DNA of 31,182 nucleotides from Saccoglossus kowalevskii (GCF_000003605.2 NW_003108083.1:377020-408201), one strand, 5' to 3'. Positions 10,103 through 21,429 are shown, counted from the stretch's first letter. The notes: generated by a model from the sequence alone, not told the origin. A program made the numbers and translations.

Positions 10103-12060
10103 CTGTTCAGTAAAAATAGGGTAAAATTATGTAGTATATTTCTTAATTAATTTGTTTATTAAATTACACAAGTCAAATACGAATTTATTTGTGATTTAGT
10201 GGTGATTTATTACAGATACGGTCAGTGCATTGTTTCGTTAGTTCATCTTACCATGTGATGTTTTCCTTTATGGATAACATAGAAGTTATAGCGTGCGAAT
10301 TATAGGTGTGAGGAAGGTAACGGTGGTGGAAATGATGGTTGTGAATAGAAAGTATGGTAGAGGGTGGCTTGACTCGGAAAGCGTGATATCGGGTTGATAT
10401 GTGGTGACGATAGTGAAGTGTACAATAGGTTCGTGGTGCTGGTTGACATATATCAATCTGGGTTCCATCACTCCAACGTCGAATTGTTTATTCGATGTTA
10501 TTATAAAACAATCTGACAAAACTCTGGTATGCACCCTGGTACAATAGAGTTGCAAGTTCGTCGGATGTCCTTATAATTAGTTATATTATATAAAGAAATC
10601 GATATAAGCCATGTCAATTACACACAATCACGTGAATTTGTTGAAGCAGTGACATTGGGAATATAAACATAGTATGCAGTGAGTATTTGAATCATTACAT
10701 GTGAGCCAACTTGAGTGCAATGTTGACAAAACGACACGTGAAAAAGCACCCGATTATGCGCTTCTACACCAAATACTCCCAAATCGACCAGACTTCTAAT
10801 TCGATATTACCATTTTACGCTATTACGCTACATACATCAGTACGCTTATGCTGTTATTCTAATGTAAAATAATAATGTGGATAAGTGCTCATATAACGAT
10901 ATATTCTATAGGTCTATGATGTGATTTGGGGATATATTGACCAAGGGTATATATCCAAGGGCGTTAGTGGAAAGTGTTGGATCATTGATACATTCTGCTT
11001 TGAAAAATGTTTGGAATAAGATAAATTTAATGTTAGTGTACTAGTTACACGCCATGGGTCCCACGGGTAACTAGTTATGAGTATAATAATATACGCACAT
11101 ACTGGATACTGCGCCATTAGATCTCTATTTAATGTCTTTACCGTTTTGATACGTATTGGATAAATTGAGAAAGCCGTAAGTTATCAATAGCTGCGTATAT
11201 GAGAGTTGTAAAATACTTTAAATATTTAACAGCGCCACCACCGACGAATCCGCATACTATAAAATAGACAGAATATGACACACCGCATTCTATTCTTGAC
11301 TTCTGGAACGCGAACATTATTTATAGTATTCGGTCGAGTGCCAAATAACCAATTCCTCATTATTCTAGGTGCTGGTTTTGAAAAAAAACAAAAACATTCT
11401 GAATACAGAAATAAACCAAAGTTTTCATGTACATATTGAGAAAACGTAGATTGATCGATTATTATTGCACCCTGACGTCAGCGATACAAACATTGTTCAA
11501 AATCAGAGTCACCCGGGGAATTGGTTGTTAACAACGCATCAGTAGCTGCAGTATTGCGAAGTCGGCGTTGTGCACTTACAGCTCTGTCCCGAGAATTTGA
11601 AGTTATCTGCTGTGAATTAAAAAAAATTGTCATGCGAAATTTCTATGGGCTCCCGTAATAAAATGGAACATTGCTAGTTCCAGGGCTTGCTCCCGTTTGA
11701 AAAAGAACGCGTGGATAACCAATCGTTATTTGATTTTGTTTTTAAGATTTAGGACACTTTTTATTTGTATGGTTCATAGAAGTACACCAAAATTATAATT
11801 TTATTTGTTATAATTTATCGATTTTGCATACACGTAGTCTACATACGAAACTCGCTAACTCCGGTAAATATATCTTATGCTCTTGTGTCATACCGAATGA
11901 TTGCTTAGGTGTATATTGTTAGCATAGACGGCTGCATAAATTAGGATCTCGCATATCTCGCGAACTCCGTGATTTGGCTCAGACGGTATATTTCTTAAAT
12001 TTAGCTGCAGTTGGCGTTCCATATTTAATAGTGCTATTTTTCGTTTTGATTGTGTGGTAC
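10103..12060 (-). other. Intron between exons 10 and 11
   Basis: This 1,958-bp intron contains the duplicated upstream flank (10103-10915), a unique middle part (about 10915-11740) and the duplicated downstream flank of exon 10. The unique middle part shows no exon, RNA gene or recognisable transposon. Confidence 0.7.
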
Positions 12061-15000
12061 CTGTTTCAGCTGGAGTACTTGATTTGTCTGGAGAAGATGT
12101 TTCGTCTTGTATTGCAGTCCCTGTTTCTGTCACAATAGTTGAACCTATCCCAGATGCAGTTGATGCGTCTTTGTGAAATTGAGTGCCAGCTGCAGATGTT
12201 TGTTCGCTTTGAGTTGCAGTACCAGTTTCTGATATACCTCCAGTACTAACCCTAGCTGCAGCTGATGATTCACTTTCAGTTGCAGTACCAGTTTCTGTTA
12301 TACCTGCAGTAGTATCAGAAGCTGCAGTTGATGTTTCACTTTGAGCTACAGTATCAGTTTCAGTTATACCCCCAGTGCGAATCCCAGTTGCAGGTGATGT
12401 TTTGACTTCAATTGCAGTATCAGTTTCTGTTATTCCTACAGTAGTAATCCCAGCTGCATTTGTTGTTTCATCCTGAGTTGCAATACCAGTTTCTGTTCTA
12501 CCAGAAGTACTAATTGAAGATGCAGTTAAAGTTTTGCTTTCAGTTTCAGTGCCATTTACTGTTTTCCCAGCAGTACTTACCCTAATGGCAGATGACGTTT
12601 CAAACTCAGTTGCAGTTACAGTTTCTATTCCAGTATAACTAACCCCAGCTAGAGTTGATGTCCCACTTTGAGTTGCAATATCAGTTACTGTTCTACCTGC
12701 AGTACTAGCTGACGCTGCAGTTGATAATTCGCTTTCAGTTGCAATAGCGGTTTCTGTTATACTCGCAGTATTAATCCCAGCTGCAGGTGATGTTTCGCTT
12801 TCAGTTGCAATAACACTTTCTGTTACACCCGCAGTACTAACTGCAGCTGCAGAAGTTTCGTCTTCAGTTGCGATACTAGTTGCTGTTGTAACTTCAGTAC
12901 TTGCTGAAGCTGCAGTTTCTCTTTCATCTTCAGTACTAATCCAAGCTACCGTTGATGTTTCGTCTCCAGTTGCAGTAACAATTTCTGTTAAACCTGCAGT
13001 AATAACCCAAGCTGCAGTTGATGTATCTGTTTCAGTTGCAGTAGCACTTTCTGTTAGAACTGCAGTACTAACTGCAGCTGCAGATAATGTTTCGTCTTCA
13101 GTTGCAATACTAGTTGCCGTTGTAACTTTAGTACTAGCTGAAGCTGCAGTTTCCCTTTCATCTTCAGTACTAATCCAAGCTAGCGTTGACGTTTCGTCTT
13201 CAGTTGCAGTACCAGTTTCTGTTAAACCTGCAGTAATAACCCAAGCTGCAGTTGATGTATCTGTTTCAGTTGCAATAGAACTTTCTGTTACAACTGCAGT
13301 ACTAACTGCAGCTGCAGATAATGTTTCGTCTTCAGTTGCGATACTAGTTGCCGTTGTAACTTTAGTACTAGCTGAAGCTGCAGTTTCCCTTTCATCTTCA
13401 GTACTAATCCAAGCTACCGTTGACGTTTCGTCTCCAGTTGCAGTACCAGTTTCTGTTACACCTGCAGTAATAACCCAAGCTGCAGTTGATCTATCTGTTT
13501 CAGTTACAATAGCACTTTCTGTTACAACTGCAGTACTACCTGCAGCTGCAGATATTTCCTCTTCAGTTGCGATACCATTTGCTGTTGTAACTTCAGTACT
13601 AGCTGAAACTGCAGTTTCTCTTTCATCTTCAGTACTAATTCGAGCTACGGTTGATGTTTCGTCTTCAGTTGCAGTACGAGTTTCTGTTATACCTGCAGTA
13701 CTAACCCCAGCTACAGTTGATATCCCACTTTGAGTTGCAGAACCAGTTGCCGATATACCTGCAGTACTAACTGAAGCTGCAGTTGATGTTTCGACTTCAG
13801 TTGCAATACCAGTTTCTGTTTTACCTGCACTACTAACTGAAACTACAGTTGATATCCCACTTTGAGTTGCAGTATCAGTTGCCGTTCTGCCCGCAGTACT
13901 AACTGAAGCTGCAGTTGATAATTCACTTTCAGTTGCAGTGCCAGTTTCCGTTATACTTGCAGCACTAGCCCTAGTATCAGTTGACATTCCGCTTTCAGTT
14001 GTAGTGCTAGTTTCTATTATACCTACAGTACTTTCTGCAGCTGCATTTGATGTTTCGAATTCAGTTGCAATACCAGTTTCTGTTTTACCTGCAGTACTAA
14101 TTGAAGCTGCAGTTGATAATTCACTTTCAGTTGCACTACCAGTTTCTGTTATACTTGAAGCACTAACTGCAGCTGCAGTTGATGTTTCGACTTCAGTTGC
14201 AATACCAGTTTCTATTCTACCTGTACTGCTAAATGAAGCAGCTGCAGTTAATGTTTTACTTTCAGTTGCAATACCAGTTTCTGTCACACCTACAGTACTG
14301 TCTGAAGGTGCACTTGATAATTCGCTATTAGTTGCTGTACCAGTTCCTTTAATACCTGCAGTACTAACTGCAGCTTCAGTTAATGTGTGGTCTTCAGTTG
14401 CAATACTAGTTTTTGTTCTAGCTGCAACACTAATCCCATCTGCAGTTGATGTCCAGTCTCGAATTTTTGTACCAGTTTCTGTCATACCTGCAGTACTAAC
14501 CACAGTTGTCATTAATGTTTCAACTTCAGTTGCAGTACCAGCTTCTGTTATACTTGCAGTGCTAACTCTATCTGCAGTGGATGTTTCATCTTGAATTGTA
14601 CTACCGGCTTCTGTTATACTTAGGGTAATAACCTTAGTTGCAGTTGTTGCATCGACTTCAGTAGCAGTACGAGTTTCTGTAATACTTGCATTACTAACCG
14701 AAGCTGTTGTTGATATTTCGTCTTGAGTTGTAATACCACCTCTTGTTATACCCAGAGTACTAACCCCAGTTGTAGTTGATGTTTCATCCTTAGTTCCAAT
14801 GCCAGTTTCTGTTATACTTGCAGGACTAACTGTAGCTGTAGTTGGTGTTTCTTCCTCAGTTGCAGTATCTGTTTCTGTTGTTCCTGATGTACTAGCCCCT
14901 GCTGCAGTTGATGTTTCGACCTCAGTTTCAGTAATAGTTTCTATTTTACCTGTAGTACTAATCCAAGCCACCGTTTTATCTTTGGTTGTAGTACCACCTT

Positions 15001-15690
15001 CTGTTATATCTACAGTACTAACCTCATCTACAGTTGATGTTCCACTTTGACTTGCAATATCAGTTGCTGTTGCTGTATTAACTGAAACTGCAGTCGGTAA
15101 TTTGCTTTCAGTTTCAGTACCAGTTTCTGTTATACCTGTAGTACTAATCCCAGCTACAGTTGACATTTCGCTATTAGTTGCTGTTGCAGTTAATGTGTGG
15201 GCTTCAGTTGCACCCCCAGTACTAAGCCCTGTTGTAGTTGATGTTTCATCCTGAGTTGCTGTGCCAGTTTCTGTTATACTTGCAGTGCTAACTACAGATG
15301 TAGTTGATGTTTCGTCGGTGATTGCAGTGCCAGTTTCTGATATAGCGTGAGTACTGAAATCTAAATCTGATGTCTCAAGATTGCTCGATATTGAAACAAA
15401 GCGTGAAGTCACACCTACTGTTGGCGCACTGTGTGTGCTCGGTTGAAAGCTAGTATATGGTACGGATGTCTGTACCTCGTCAGTTTGTGTCTCAGAAATG
15501 GTCGTAAAAATATATGTTACTGTTGGAGTCGACAGTTTATCAGTTTCTGTTGTCTCGTCGTCTGCGACAGTACCACTTGCTAACCACGTCATTGAAGCGA
15601 GAGGAGTATCAGTTGTTTTTGTAATAACTGTGTGTCCTTCCGTTCCAGTTGTCACAGTTGCTGAAGTAGTCTGTGTCGTGGTCGTAATTC
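12061..15690 (-). CDS. Exon 10: mucin block A, Ser/Thr/Glu-rich 22-residue repeats
   Basis: This single phase 1-1 exon of 3,630 bp encodes 1,210 residues (607-1816). It starts at a TGAACAG acceptor and ends at a GTACCA donor, which is weaker than most here. About the first 110 residues are Thr-rich and non-repetitive (ITTTTQTTSATVTTGTEG onward). The rest is degenerate tandem repeats of about 22 residues with a core like STAGITETGTATEDETS, roughly 45-50 copies. A 78-residue higher-order repeat lies near 12920-13650. Composition is Thr, Ser, Ala, Glu and Gly with very little Pro and almost no Cys, so the block is strongly acidic. Such sequences are normally O-glycosylated, extended and disordered. 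Exon 11 is a paralogous copy. The open frame runs past the chosen donor to 11888, but the repeat pattern stops at the donor and exon 11 has a donor at the matching position. Confidence 0.85.
12920..13655 (-). repeat. 234-bp higher-order repeat within exon 10
   Basis: The word ctttcatcttcagtactaat starts at 12921, 13155, 13389 and (diverged) 13620: spacings 234, 234 and 231 bp. Each unit is 78 residues and contains WISTEDERET and WVITAG, so it is several 22-residue-like repeats amplified together. The last spacing loses one codon. Confidence 0.88.
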
Positions 15691-16568
15691 CTGTTCAGTA
15701 AAAATAGAGTGAAATTATGTAGTTTATTTGTAATTAATTTGTTTATTAAATTACACAGGTCAAATACGAATTTATTTGTGATTTAGTGGTGATTTTTATA
15801 GATACTGTCAATGCATTATTTCGTTAGTTCATCTTACCATGTGATGTTTTCTTTTACCGATAACTGAGAAATTATAGTATGCGACTTGGAAATGCGAGGA
15901 AGGTCACGGTGGTGGAGATGTTGGTTGTGAATAGAATGTATGGTACAGGGTGGCTTGACTCGGAAAGCGTGATATCGGGTAGATATGTAGTGACGATAGT
16001 GAAGTGTACAATAGGTTCGTGGTGCTGGTTGACATATATCAATCTGGGTTCCATCACTCCTACGTCGAATGGTTTATGCGATGTTATTATGACAATCTGA
16101 CAAAACTCTGGTATGTACCCGGGTACAGATAGATTTGAAAGCTCTTCGGATGTCCTTATAATTAGTTGTATTATATAAAGGAATCGATGTAAGCCATGCC
16201 AAGTACACAAAATCACGTAAATGTGTTGAAGTAGTGACATTAAGAATATAAACATAGTATGCAGTAACCACGGTGAGTATTTGCATCATTACTTGTGAGC
16301 CAACCTGAGTGCACTATTGACAAGAAGACGTGTGGAAAGGCACCCAATAATGCGCTACTACACTATACACCATATAACTTAAAATCGAATAGGTTTAGTC
16401 GGGAAAGGAAACACGATATTATCATTTTACGCTATATATTATATGCACATATGCTGTTATTCTAATGTACAGGAATAATGTGGTTAAGTGCTTACATAAC
16501 GATATATTGTATATTTGGTTACATTATTTAGTAATACATAGTGTTGCTGAACTGATATTCACACGTAC
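15691..16568 (-). other. Intron between exons 9 and 10
   Basis: The intron belongs mostly to the segmental duplication. It holds a minus-strand open frame (15872-16255) whose predicted peptide is partly shared with 10286-10555; see findings. No exon assigned. Confidence 0.65.
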
Positions 16569-16739
16569 CTTCACATACTGGAAGTTCTGGAACATACGTT
16601 CCGTTCAGACACTGTACAGTATTAGGACCTTCCATTATAGCAGGTTCTGTGCAGCTTAGTGTAATATATTCTTCGTGTGCGTACATGACTTTTGACTCCG
16701 TCCATTCTAGATAAGTTATGTTTTCATACATACAGCTTG
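16569..16739 (-). CDS. Exon 9: CCP/sushi module 7
   Basis: This 171-bp phase 1-1 exon, residues 550-606, has the CCP pattern SCMYENITYLEW, ITLSCTEP, VQCLNGTYVPELPVCE. The usual Trp after the third cysteine is replaced by Tyr (NGTY). Sequons NIT and NGT are visible. The acceptor is TTTTCTAG and the donor GTACGT. It is the last CCP before the mucin region; the next exon starts in the same phase with Thr-rich sequence. The segmental duplication that produced exons 10 and 11 stops short of this exon. Confidence 0.86.
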
Positions 16740-16925
16740 CTAGAAAACAAATTTATATAGTATTAAATATATATTATGAAAAGCAACATTTCATTTCCTG
16801 TTAAGGGCTGGTTTTTCCCAGCATTGTGACATATTTCTTCAGTTACCGTCAGGAATTTATGCATACAAACTTTAATTTGATGTGTCATTCGTTCATGCTT
16901 TTAAACGCGCATAATATTCACTTAC

Positions 16926-17102
16926 CAAAACAAACCGGTACTTCTTTATCCCATGACCCATCGTCTTGACACTGTAATGCAGCAGCAGATGATATCGTGT
17001 ATCCAGTACTACACGCATACGTTATTGTTTCCCCCGGTATTACAGGAAGAGAACCCTCTACCAATTCTCCGTTATCAGGGGTACCTGGGTCTTCACATAT
17101 GC
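16926..17102 (-). CDS. Exon 8: CCP/sushi module 6
   Basis: This 177-bp phase 1-1 exon, residues 491-549, is a canonical CCP: ICEDPGTPDNGELVEG, ITYACSTGYTIS, LQCQDDGSWDKEVPVCF. Four cysteines, the G-x-W and the PVC ending are all present. Acceptor is TGTACAG and donor GTAAGTG. It and exon 9 lie close together (186-bp intron). Confidence 0.9.
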
Positions 17103-17839
17103 CTGTACATTGAAATGGCCAGTGTGGTTATTTGAGATTGATCCGACAAATGTACGTGTGTTGTAAGTTGTAAATTAGTGTCTCGTCCAATAAAAATGTA
17201 CGTATAATATCAATTTCATATTTGTATCATGTTTTGGTATATAATTCACTTATTCACATATAGATGTCAATTGTGTGTGCATGACTTCGATTCAATTTGT
17301 CGTGTAATAATAGTCCAGTCGATATTAGGAAATTCTTTCGTATTTTGGGTAAAAATGAAAACAACTGATTTTGACAAGAAAATGATTTCATATGCCCACC
17401 AATGATAATGTTCGTGATTACCGATTACACAAGAATATTACAGAAAATATTACTATATTTTTGTATTTTATTTGTCCTGTATAATGATTAGAGGTCGCTG
17501 AACGAAATTACTAAGTATGTAGTGCATTGAACAACTTATATATAAAAAATAACTAAATCAATATAATTTTACTTGGTTAAAGTACTGTATTTTCTGTATA
17601 AAAACGAAAGAAAATGTCGAAAACGGAATGTCTGTCTACAATTAACCCTAATATATTTCTCGGTCAGTGTACATATAACGTCAAAAAATATTGTGTACAA
17701 CTCAGACTCGTATATTTCTCGTAGTGCGAATATGTGTACATAATAATTTCTTTGTAAACTGAAGCTTATACACTAGTACATTTCCCGTGTGATAAAATCC
17801 CTGTAACCATTGTGTAAATATAGGCAATATTACACTTAC
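17103..17839 (-). other. Intron between exons 7 and 8
   Basis: AT-rich 737-bp intron without recognised content. Confidence 0.7.
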
Positions 17840-18058
17840 GCTGACATTCTGGATTACTGGTGGAAAAATTAAATTCCGGGTTCCACATTACAGAAAAATC
17901 GGAAAAATCTAACTGGCATGTAAACGTATCCAGACCGTTAACAAGTTGAAAGCCGTCGTCACATGACAGTGTAATTTGCATAGTTGCAGCGTAGCATAGG
18001 CTTGAATATTGACAAGTCACGTTACCGTTCTTCAGTATTCCTGGGTCTGGACAATTTT
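17840..18058 (-). CDS. Exon 7: CCP/sushi module 5 (six-cysteine variant)
   Basis: This 219-bp phase 1-1 exon, residues 418-490, opens NCPDPGILKNGNVTC and continues ITLSCDDGFQLVNG, DTFTCQL and NPECQ. The four sushi cysteines are present, plus an extra pair in VTCQYSSLC, likely a local disulfide in the hypervariable loop. The segment between the third and fourth cysteines is long and Phe-rich (DFSDFSVMW, EFNF). NVT is an N-glycosylation sequon. Acceptor is TTTTTTGTAG and donor GTAAGT. The preceding intron of about 2.1 kb contains an LTR-like element. Confidence 0.86.
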
Positions 18059-20135
18059 CTACAAAAAAGAAACATGATCACATTCAAATATGACAATGTA
18101 AACAGTAAATATCTTATTAAAATATTTTTGTCGTATACACTATAAATACAAAATAACTATTACTTTAGACTTTTCGCTCGCACACATGTGCAATTTAATA
18201 GATTTAAGACAAGGGGCAACGTTGAGAAAATGTTTCCATTACATAAAAGTGAATACGATATCACTGTCGATGAGAGGGAGAATAATCCACTATTATTTCC
18301 CTAATTATTACTGTGATATTCAATTGTATTATGGATTCAATATTATTCAATTGTGTTTCAGTTCTTTCTTATATTGTTATTGTGTTTATTCAATTCAACC
18401 GTCTTTATTACATGTTTAACTCGAAGAGAACTAGTACAAATAATGATAGCAGACGCCATTTCAAATGCTATTCTCTTATTAACCAATCATAGGTCATGGC
18501 ACTATGAACCAATCAGCACCAAGCCCGCTAAAATTTGTTACGGTGGCTGATCCTACCGAGCCTATAAAAGGCCTCAATACTTGTTTTAGCGCGCGAGTAC
18601 ATGTAACCTTTTCGAGTGACGAGTTAATAAAAGCAGTTTCTTGATATCGTTGTTTGTTTCCTGTTTCTTTGATCGACCGTCCCTTGTTTTACGCGCCTTG
18701 AACTTTACGCTCGTTAGAGTTGAGATAAGTGAAACCCTACTCTCAATCCCCCCTACAATCACCGTAGCTTTCATATTCATATTCATATTTAAATACAGCG
18801 CTGTATGAATAACCTCGTGCACCTTAAAGTGTAAACGAGAATGAAAAAGAAGATTGTGTGAAATTCATTAAGCCATTCTAACTGAGAGCATGCAAACGGA
18901 AGTTAGGAGATGTGTGAAAAAACGCCCTTGCAAGCCACTCGGTGGCCCATCAAGAAGTTATCTGTCGTTGTTGCCAAATTTCTTTTCTATCAAGTTAGGG
19001 ACCGCGTACGTAAGGCTTCTTCAGTTCTGAAGGGCTCGGGTGTATTTATTTAAAAATAATATAGTCAGACATTTTACGAAATAAAGCTACTACAATTAAA
19101 AAGATGGCCAGCTTGAAAAGAAAATGAGCATACACTAAAGGCGACAATCTAAACGCTCAACTTGTTTGTTCTCTTAGAAGATTTTTCTTCAGAGTTGAAA
19201 CCAAAAACGTCAGGCTTAGAGCATTTTGAAAATCTTAGTGAGTTCTCAAATTGTTATTTCGATAAACAACACTTACAACTGGCCAGAGAACAATTCACCC
19301 GGTAAGATGATGTTACAGTCGACCAGTTAACCATGAACATTGTGCGCGTTTTATAACACTTGCAAACAATGAACAACCGGGTAGTCCAAGCGGAATTAAA
19401 AATGAACTTATACTTCATGCTACGAATTCGCTATACATGTCACTTGTCAAACTCTTCAACTTATTTTTTTCTACGGTTTATTATCCAGAATTCTCGTAAT
19501 ATGGCCTGATGTATACTATATATAAGAAGGTTAATATTCATTATGTGTCAAACTACAGATGTATTACTTTCCTTGGTGCTATGAGAAAGTTGTTCTGTGT
19601 TGTCATTAATGTAAGAAACAGAAAGATCATATGCGCATTGTAGACTTTCATATGGGTTTGCTTATATCGATGGAGCCACGATATAGCATAAATTGATTGC
19701 AAGGGCATAGATACCAATCTGATATTCTGTGTAGAAGTATGTACGATGTTTCAATGTTTCAAGATATGGGGTATTGTGGTAGGTGAAGATTCTTTGTCAA
19801 TATTGATAAAACACAAATTATTATTTTTAACAGAGATTTCGATGTATGTAATAGCCAATCCACTCTATTTAAATTAGGAACGGAATGTATATCGAGTGTT
19901 GACAGCTAGACTTATCCGGAGATATTATTTCATTATACGGGTAATTACAAGCGGTCTGTGACAGAACTGACGAATCAAGTTTCCAAAGCTGCATTATTTT
20001 CTTAGCATTTTTTTTATATGTATTTTTTTTTTACGAAATTGTATATAATGCATTACTCGTTTCAAAAATTAGTAATAATATTCTGTATGCGTATACTAGA
20101 TAACATTTACCATTATACAAGTAATACAAACTTAC
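18059..20135 (-). other. Intron between exons 6 and 7, with LTR-like element
   Basis: The 2,077-bp intron contains the promoter/polyadenylation cluster described separately at 18483-18660. The rest shows no exon with CCP cysteine spacing and no other recognised element. TTCATA is repeated three times near 18773-18790. Confidence 0.65.
18483..18660 (+). mobile_element. Possible LTR (solo) promoter and polyadenylation core
   Basis: Two CCAATCA boxes (18483-18489 and 18509-18515), a strong TATAAAAG (18563-18570) and AATAAA (18626-18631) followed by a GT-rich tract lie in order within about 180 bp on the plus strand, antisense to the gene. A TATA box about 60 bp before a polyadenylation signal is typical of the U3-R part of a retrotransposon LTR. 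I could not find confident TG...CA ends, a target-site duplication, a primer-binding site or internal genes, so it could instead be an unrelated promoter-like sequence. Confidence 0.4.
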
Positions 20136-20333
20136 CGAAACAGAACACTGCGGACTCTGGATTCTCTGACCACATTCCATTTTCACATTTCAATTCAGGC
20201 CCACCAAATAGACTGTAACCATCGGTTGAATTACTCTGGTCACATGCAAGTGTTAAAATATCACCATCATTATATGGAGCTGAACCGGAATTAATCTGTA
20301 CTCTTTTTTTTAAAGTGCCGGGTGTGGGACATC
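20136..20333 (-). CDS. Exon 6: CCP/sushi module 4
   Basis: This 198-bp phase 1-1 exon, residues 352-417, has acceptor TATTCCAG and donor GTAAGT. The CCP cysteines are at GCPTPGTLK, LTLACDQ, LKCENGMW and VFCF, with the conserved Trp. NST is a sequon in the loop DQSNSTDGY. The basic KKR near the start is unusual compared with the other modules. It restarts the CCP series after the unknown exon 5 domain. Secure as a CCP module. Confidence 0.87.
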
Positions 20334-20895
20334 CTGGAATATACACATAATACGTATATCTAATTGACTGTCACATTTACTCACAATAATGTGTCATTTC
20401 TTTCAGCTCGGTGTGTTAGTTATATTCACCACACATATGATATTAACATTAATAGCATATATCGTGTGACATCTATGGGTATATTTTATTTTAACTTCCA
20501 CGACTACCATTCACAAGATCCGCCAGAACAATTACAAGACAATTGAAATTCTGTCGAGAAGTGTATCCACTGTTAAAATCTCAATATTGGAACACGTTTA
20601 AACTCATTAACATTAGATATGCTACTTGATGTGTTGTAGCAACGGATTATAGGTAATGGGGAAGAATACTGTTCACTCGATTTGAAAATTGAGTTGATGA
20701 ATTAGCAAACGTCGTAATGTATTATCAATTTATTAGTTTTGTATCTAAAACACGTATAGTAAATAAACCGAATATTATACATTACCGGTAAGAATAGCGT
20801 TAAGTTCAACGAACTGTAGTTAGACGAGAACGATCAGCCGATTAGATTCTTTCATTTCATCGGTAAACGTTATAACTTTAGATTGTTGTACTTAC
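20334..20895 (-). other. Intron between exons 5 and 6
   Basis: 562-bp AT-rich intron; nothing recognised. Confidence 0.7.
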
Positions 20896-21273
20896 CACAT
20901 GTTATTGTCGTGCATCCTATGAGTGTACTGTCGCCATCAAATGCATCAAGCGTGAAATTTGTGTTAGAGCCTTGTCGTAGTTCAGCGCATACGTACGTAG
21001 CACATGACGTGGGTGTCACCGCGTAATCAAAATCGAATGTGATAGCGCCACCTGGCGTCAGCTCCTGGTCTGCCTCCTCTTGCGTTAAATTGGAATCGGA
21101 TTCCAAATATCGTGTAGCCCCAGAATTGGAATCACTGAGAAACACTTTAATGGCCCAAAGATTGCTCCCAGTAGCACCAGCTCCAGCACTACTACTTGTA
21201 GCATCCACAACTAATGAAAGTGTTGACTCTTGTGTCGGTATCAAAGGTAGGCCACTGTTGACTGTCGTCACCA
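20896..21273 (-). CDS. Exon 5: ~126-residue extracellular domain of unknown family
   Basis: This 378-bp phase 1-1 exon, residues 226-351, is inserted between CCP3 and CCP4 and is not a sushi module. It starts in a Thr/Ser-rich segment, then reads NLWAIKVFLSDSNSGATRY, a Glu/Gln-rich helix-like piece, GGAITFDFDYAV, then CATYVCAEL and IGCTTITC. Four cysteines sit in the second half. Alternating hydrophobic residues (LSLVVDA, IKVFLS, ITFDFDY) suggest a beta-sandwich. I have an impression of similar segments in invertebrate adhesion proteins but cannot name a family. The donor GTAAGT is strong. The acceptor is weak: the first in-frame choice is GAAG at 21274, and a CAG twelve bases further in (exon from 21261) also keeps frame. 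Both lie just after a (TA)25 run with little pyrimidine tract, so the exon may be spliced variably. Confidence 0.68.
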
Positions 21274-21288
21274 CTTCAGTAATTATAT

Positions 21289-21292
<4 letters not shown>

Positions 21293-21342
<50 letters not shown>
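21293..21342. repeat. (TA)25 microsatellite
   Basis: A perfect TA run of about 50 bp in the intron between exons 4 and 5. It ends about 20 bases before the exon 5 acceptor on the gene strand. Confidence 0.95.
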
Positions 21343-21343
<1 letters not shown>

Positions 21344-21429
21344 TGATATAAAACTATCCCCAATTCTCAAGTTATCAGAATTCCCAGAATTCATATTAAG
21401 TGAAACGATTTGATTGTAATCAAACTTAC

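Larger units (their letters stand above)
11740..16515. repeat. Segmental duplication, copy 2 (exon 10 and flanks)
   Basis: Partner of 7720-10915, in direct orientation. Similarity ends near 16515, about 50 bases before exon 9, so the CCP exon was not copied. The flanks match at roughly nine bases in ten in the best stretches, by eye. Confidence 0.85.

Noticed and set aside
10914-11117. Possible decayed CCP exon at the end of the duplication
   Set aside because: I looked for a copy of exon 9 next to the duplicated flank, but similarity stops near 10915 and no CCP cysteine pattern follows.
11888-12060. Coding extension of exon 10 past the chosen donor
   Set aside because: The frame stays open for about 57 codons, but Ser/Thr repeat composition ends at the GTACCA donor and exon 11 has its donor at the matching position.
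21039-21413. Plus-strand frame across exon 5 and the TA repeat
   Set aside because: Antisense to a well-phased exon and dominated by the TA microsatellite (IYIY run).
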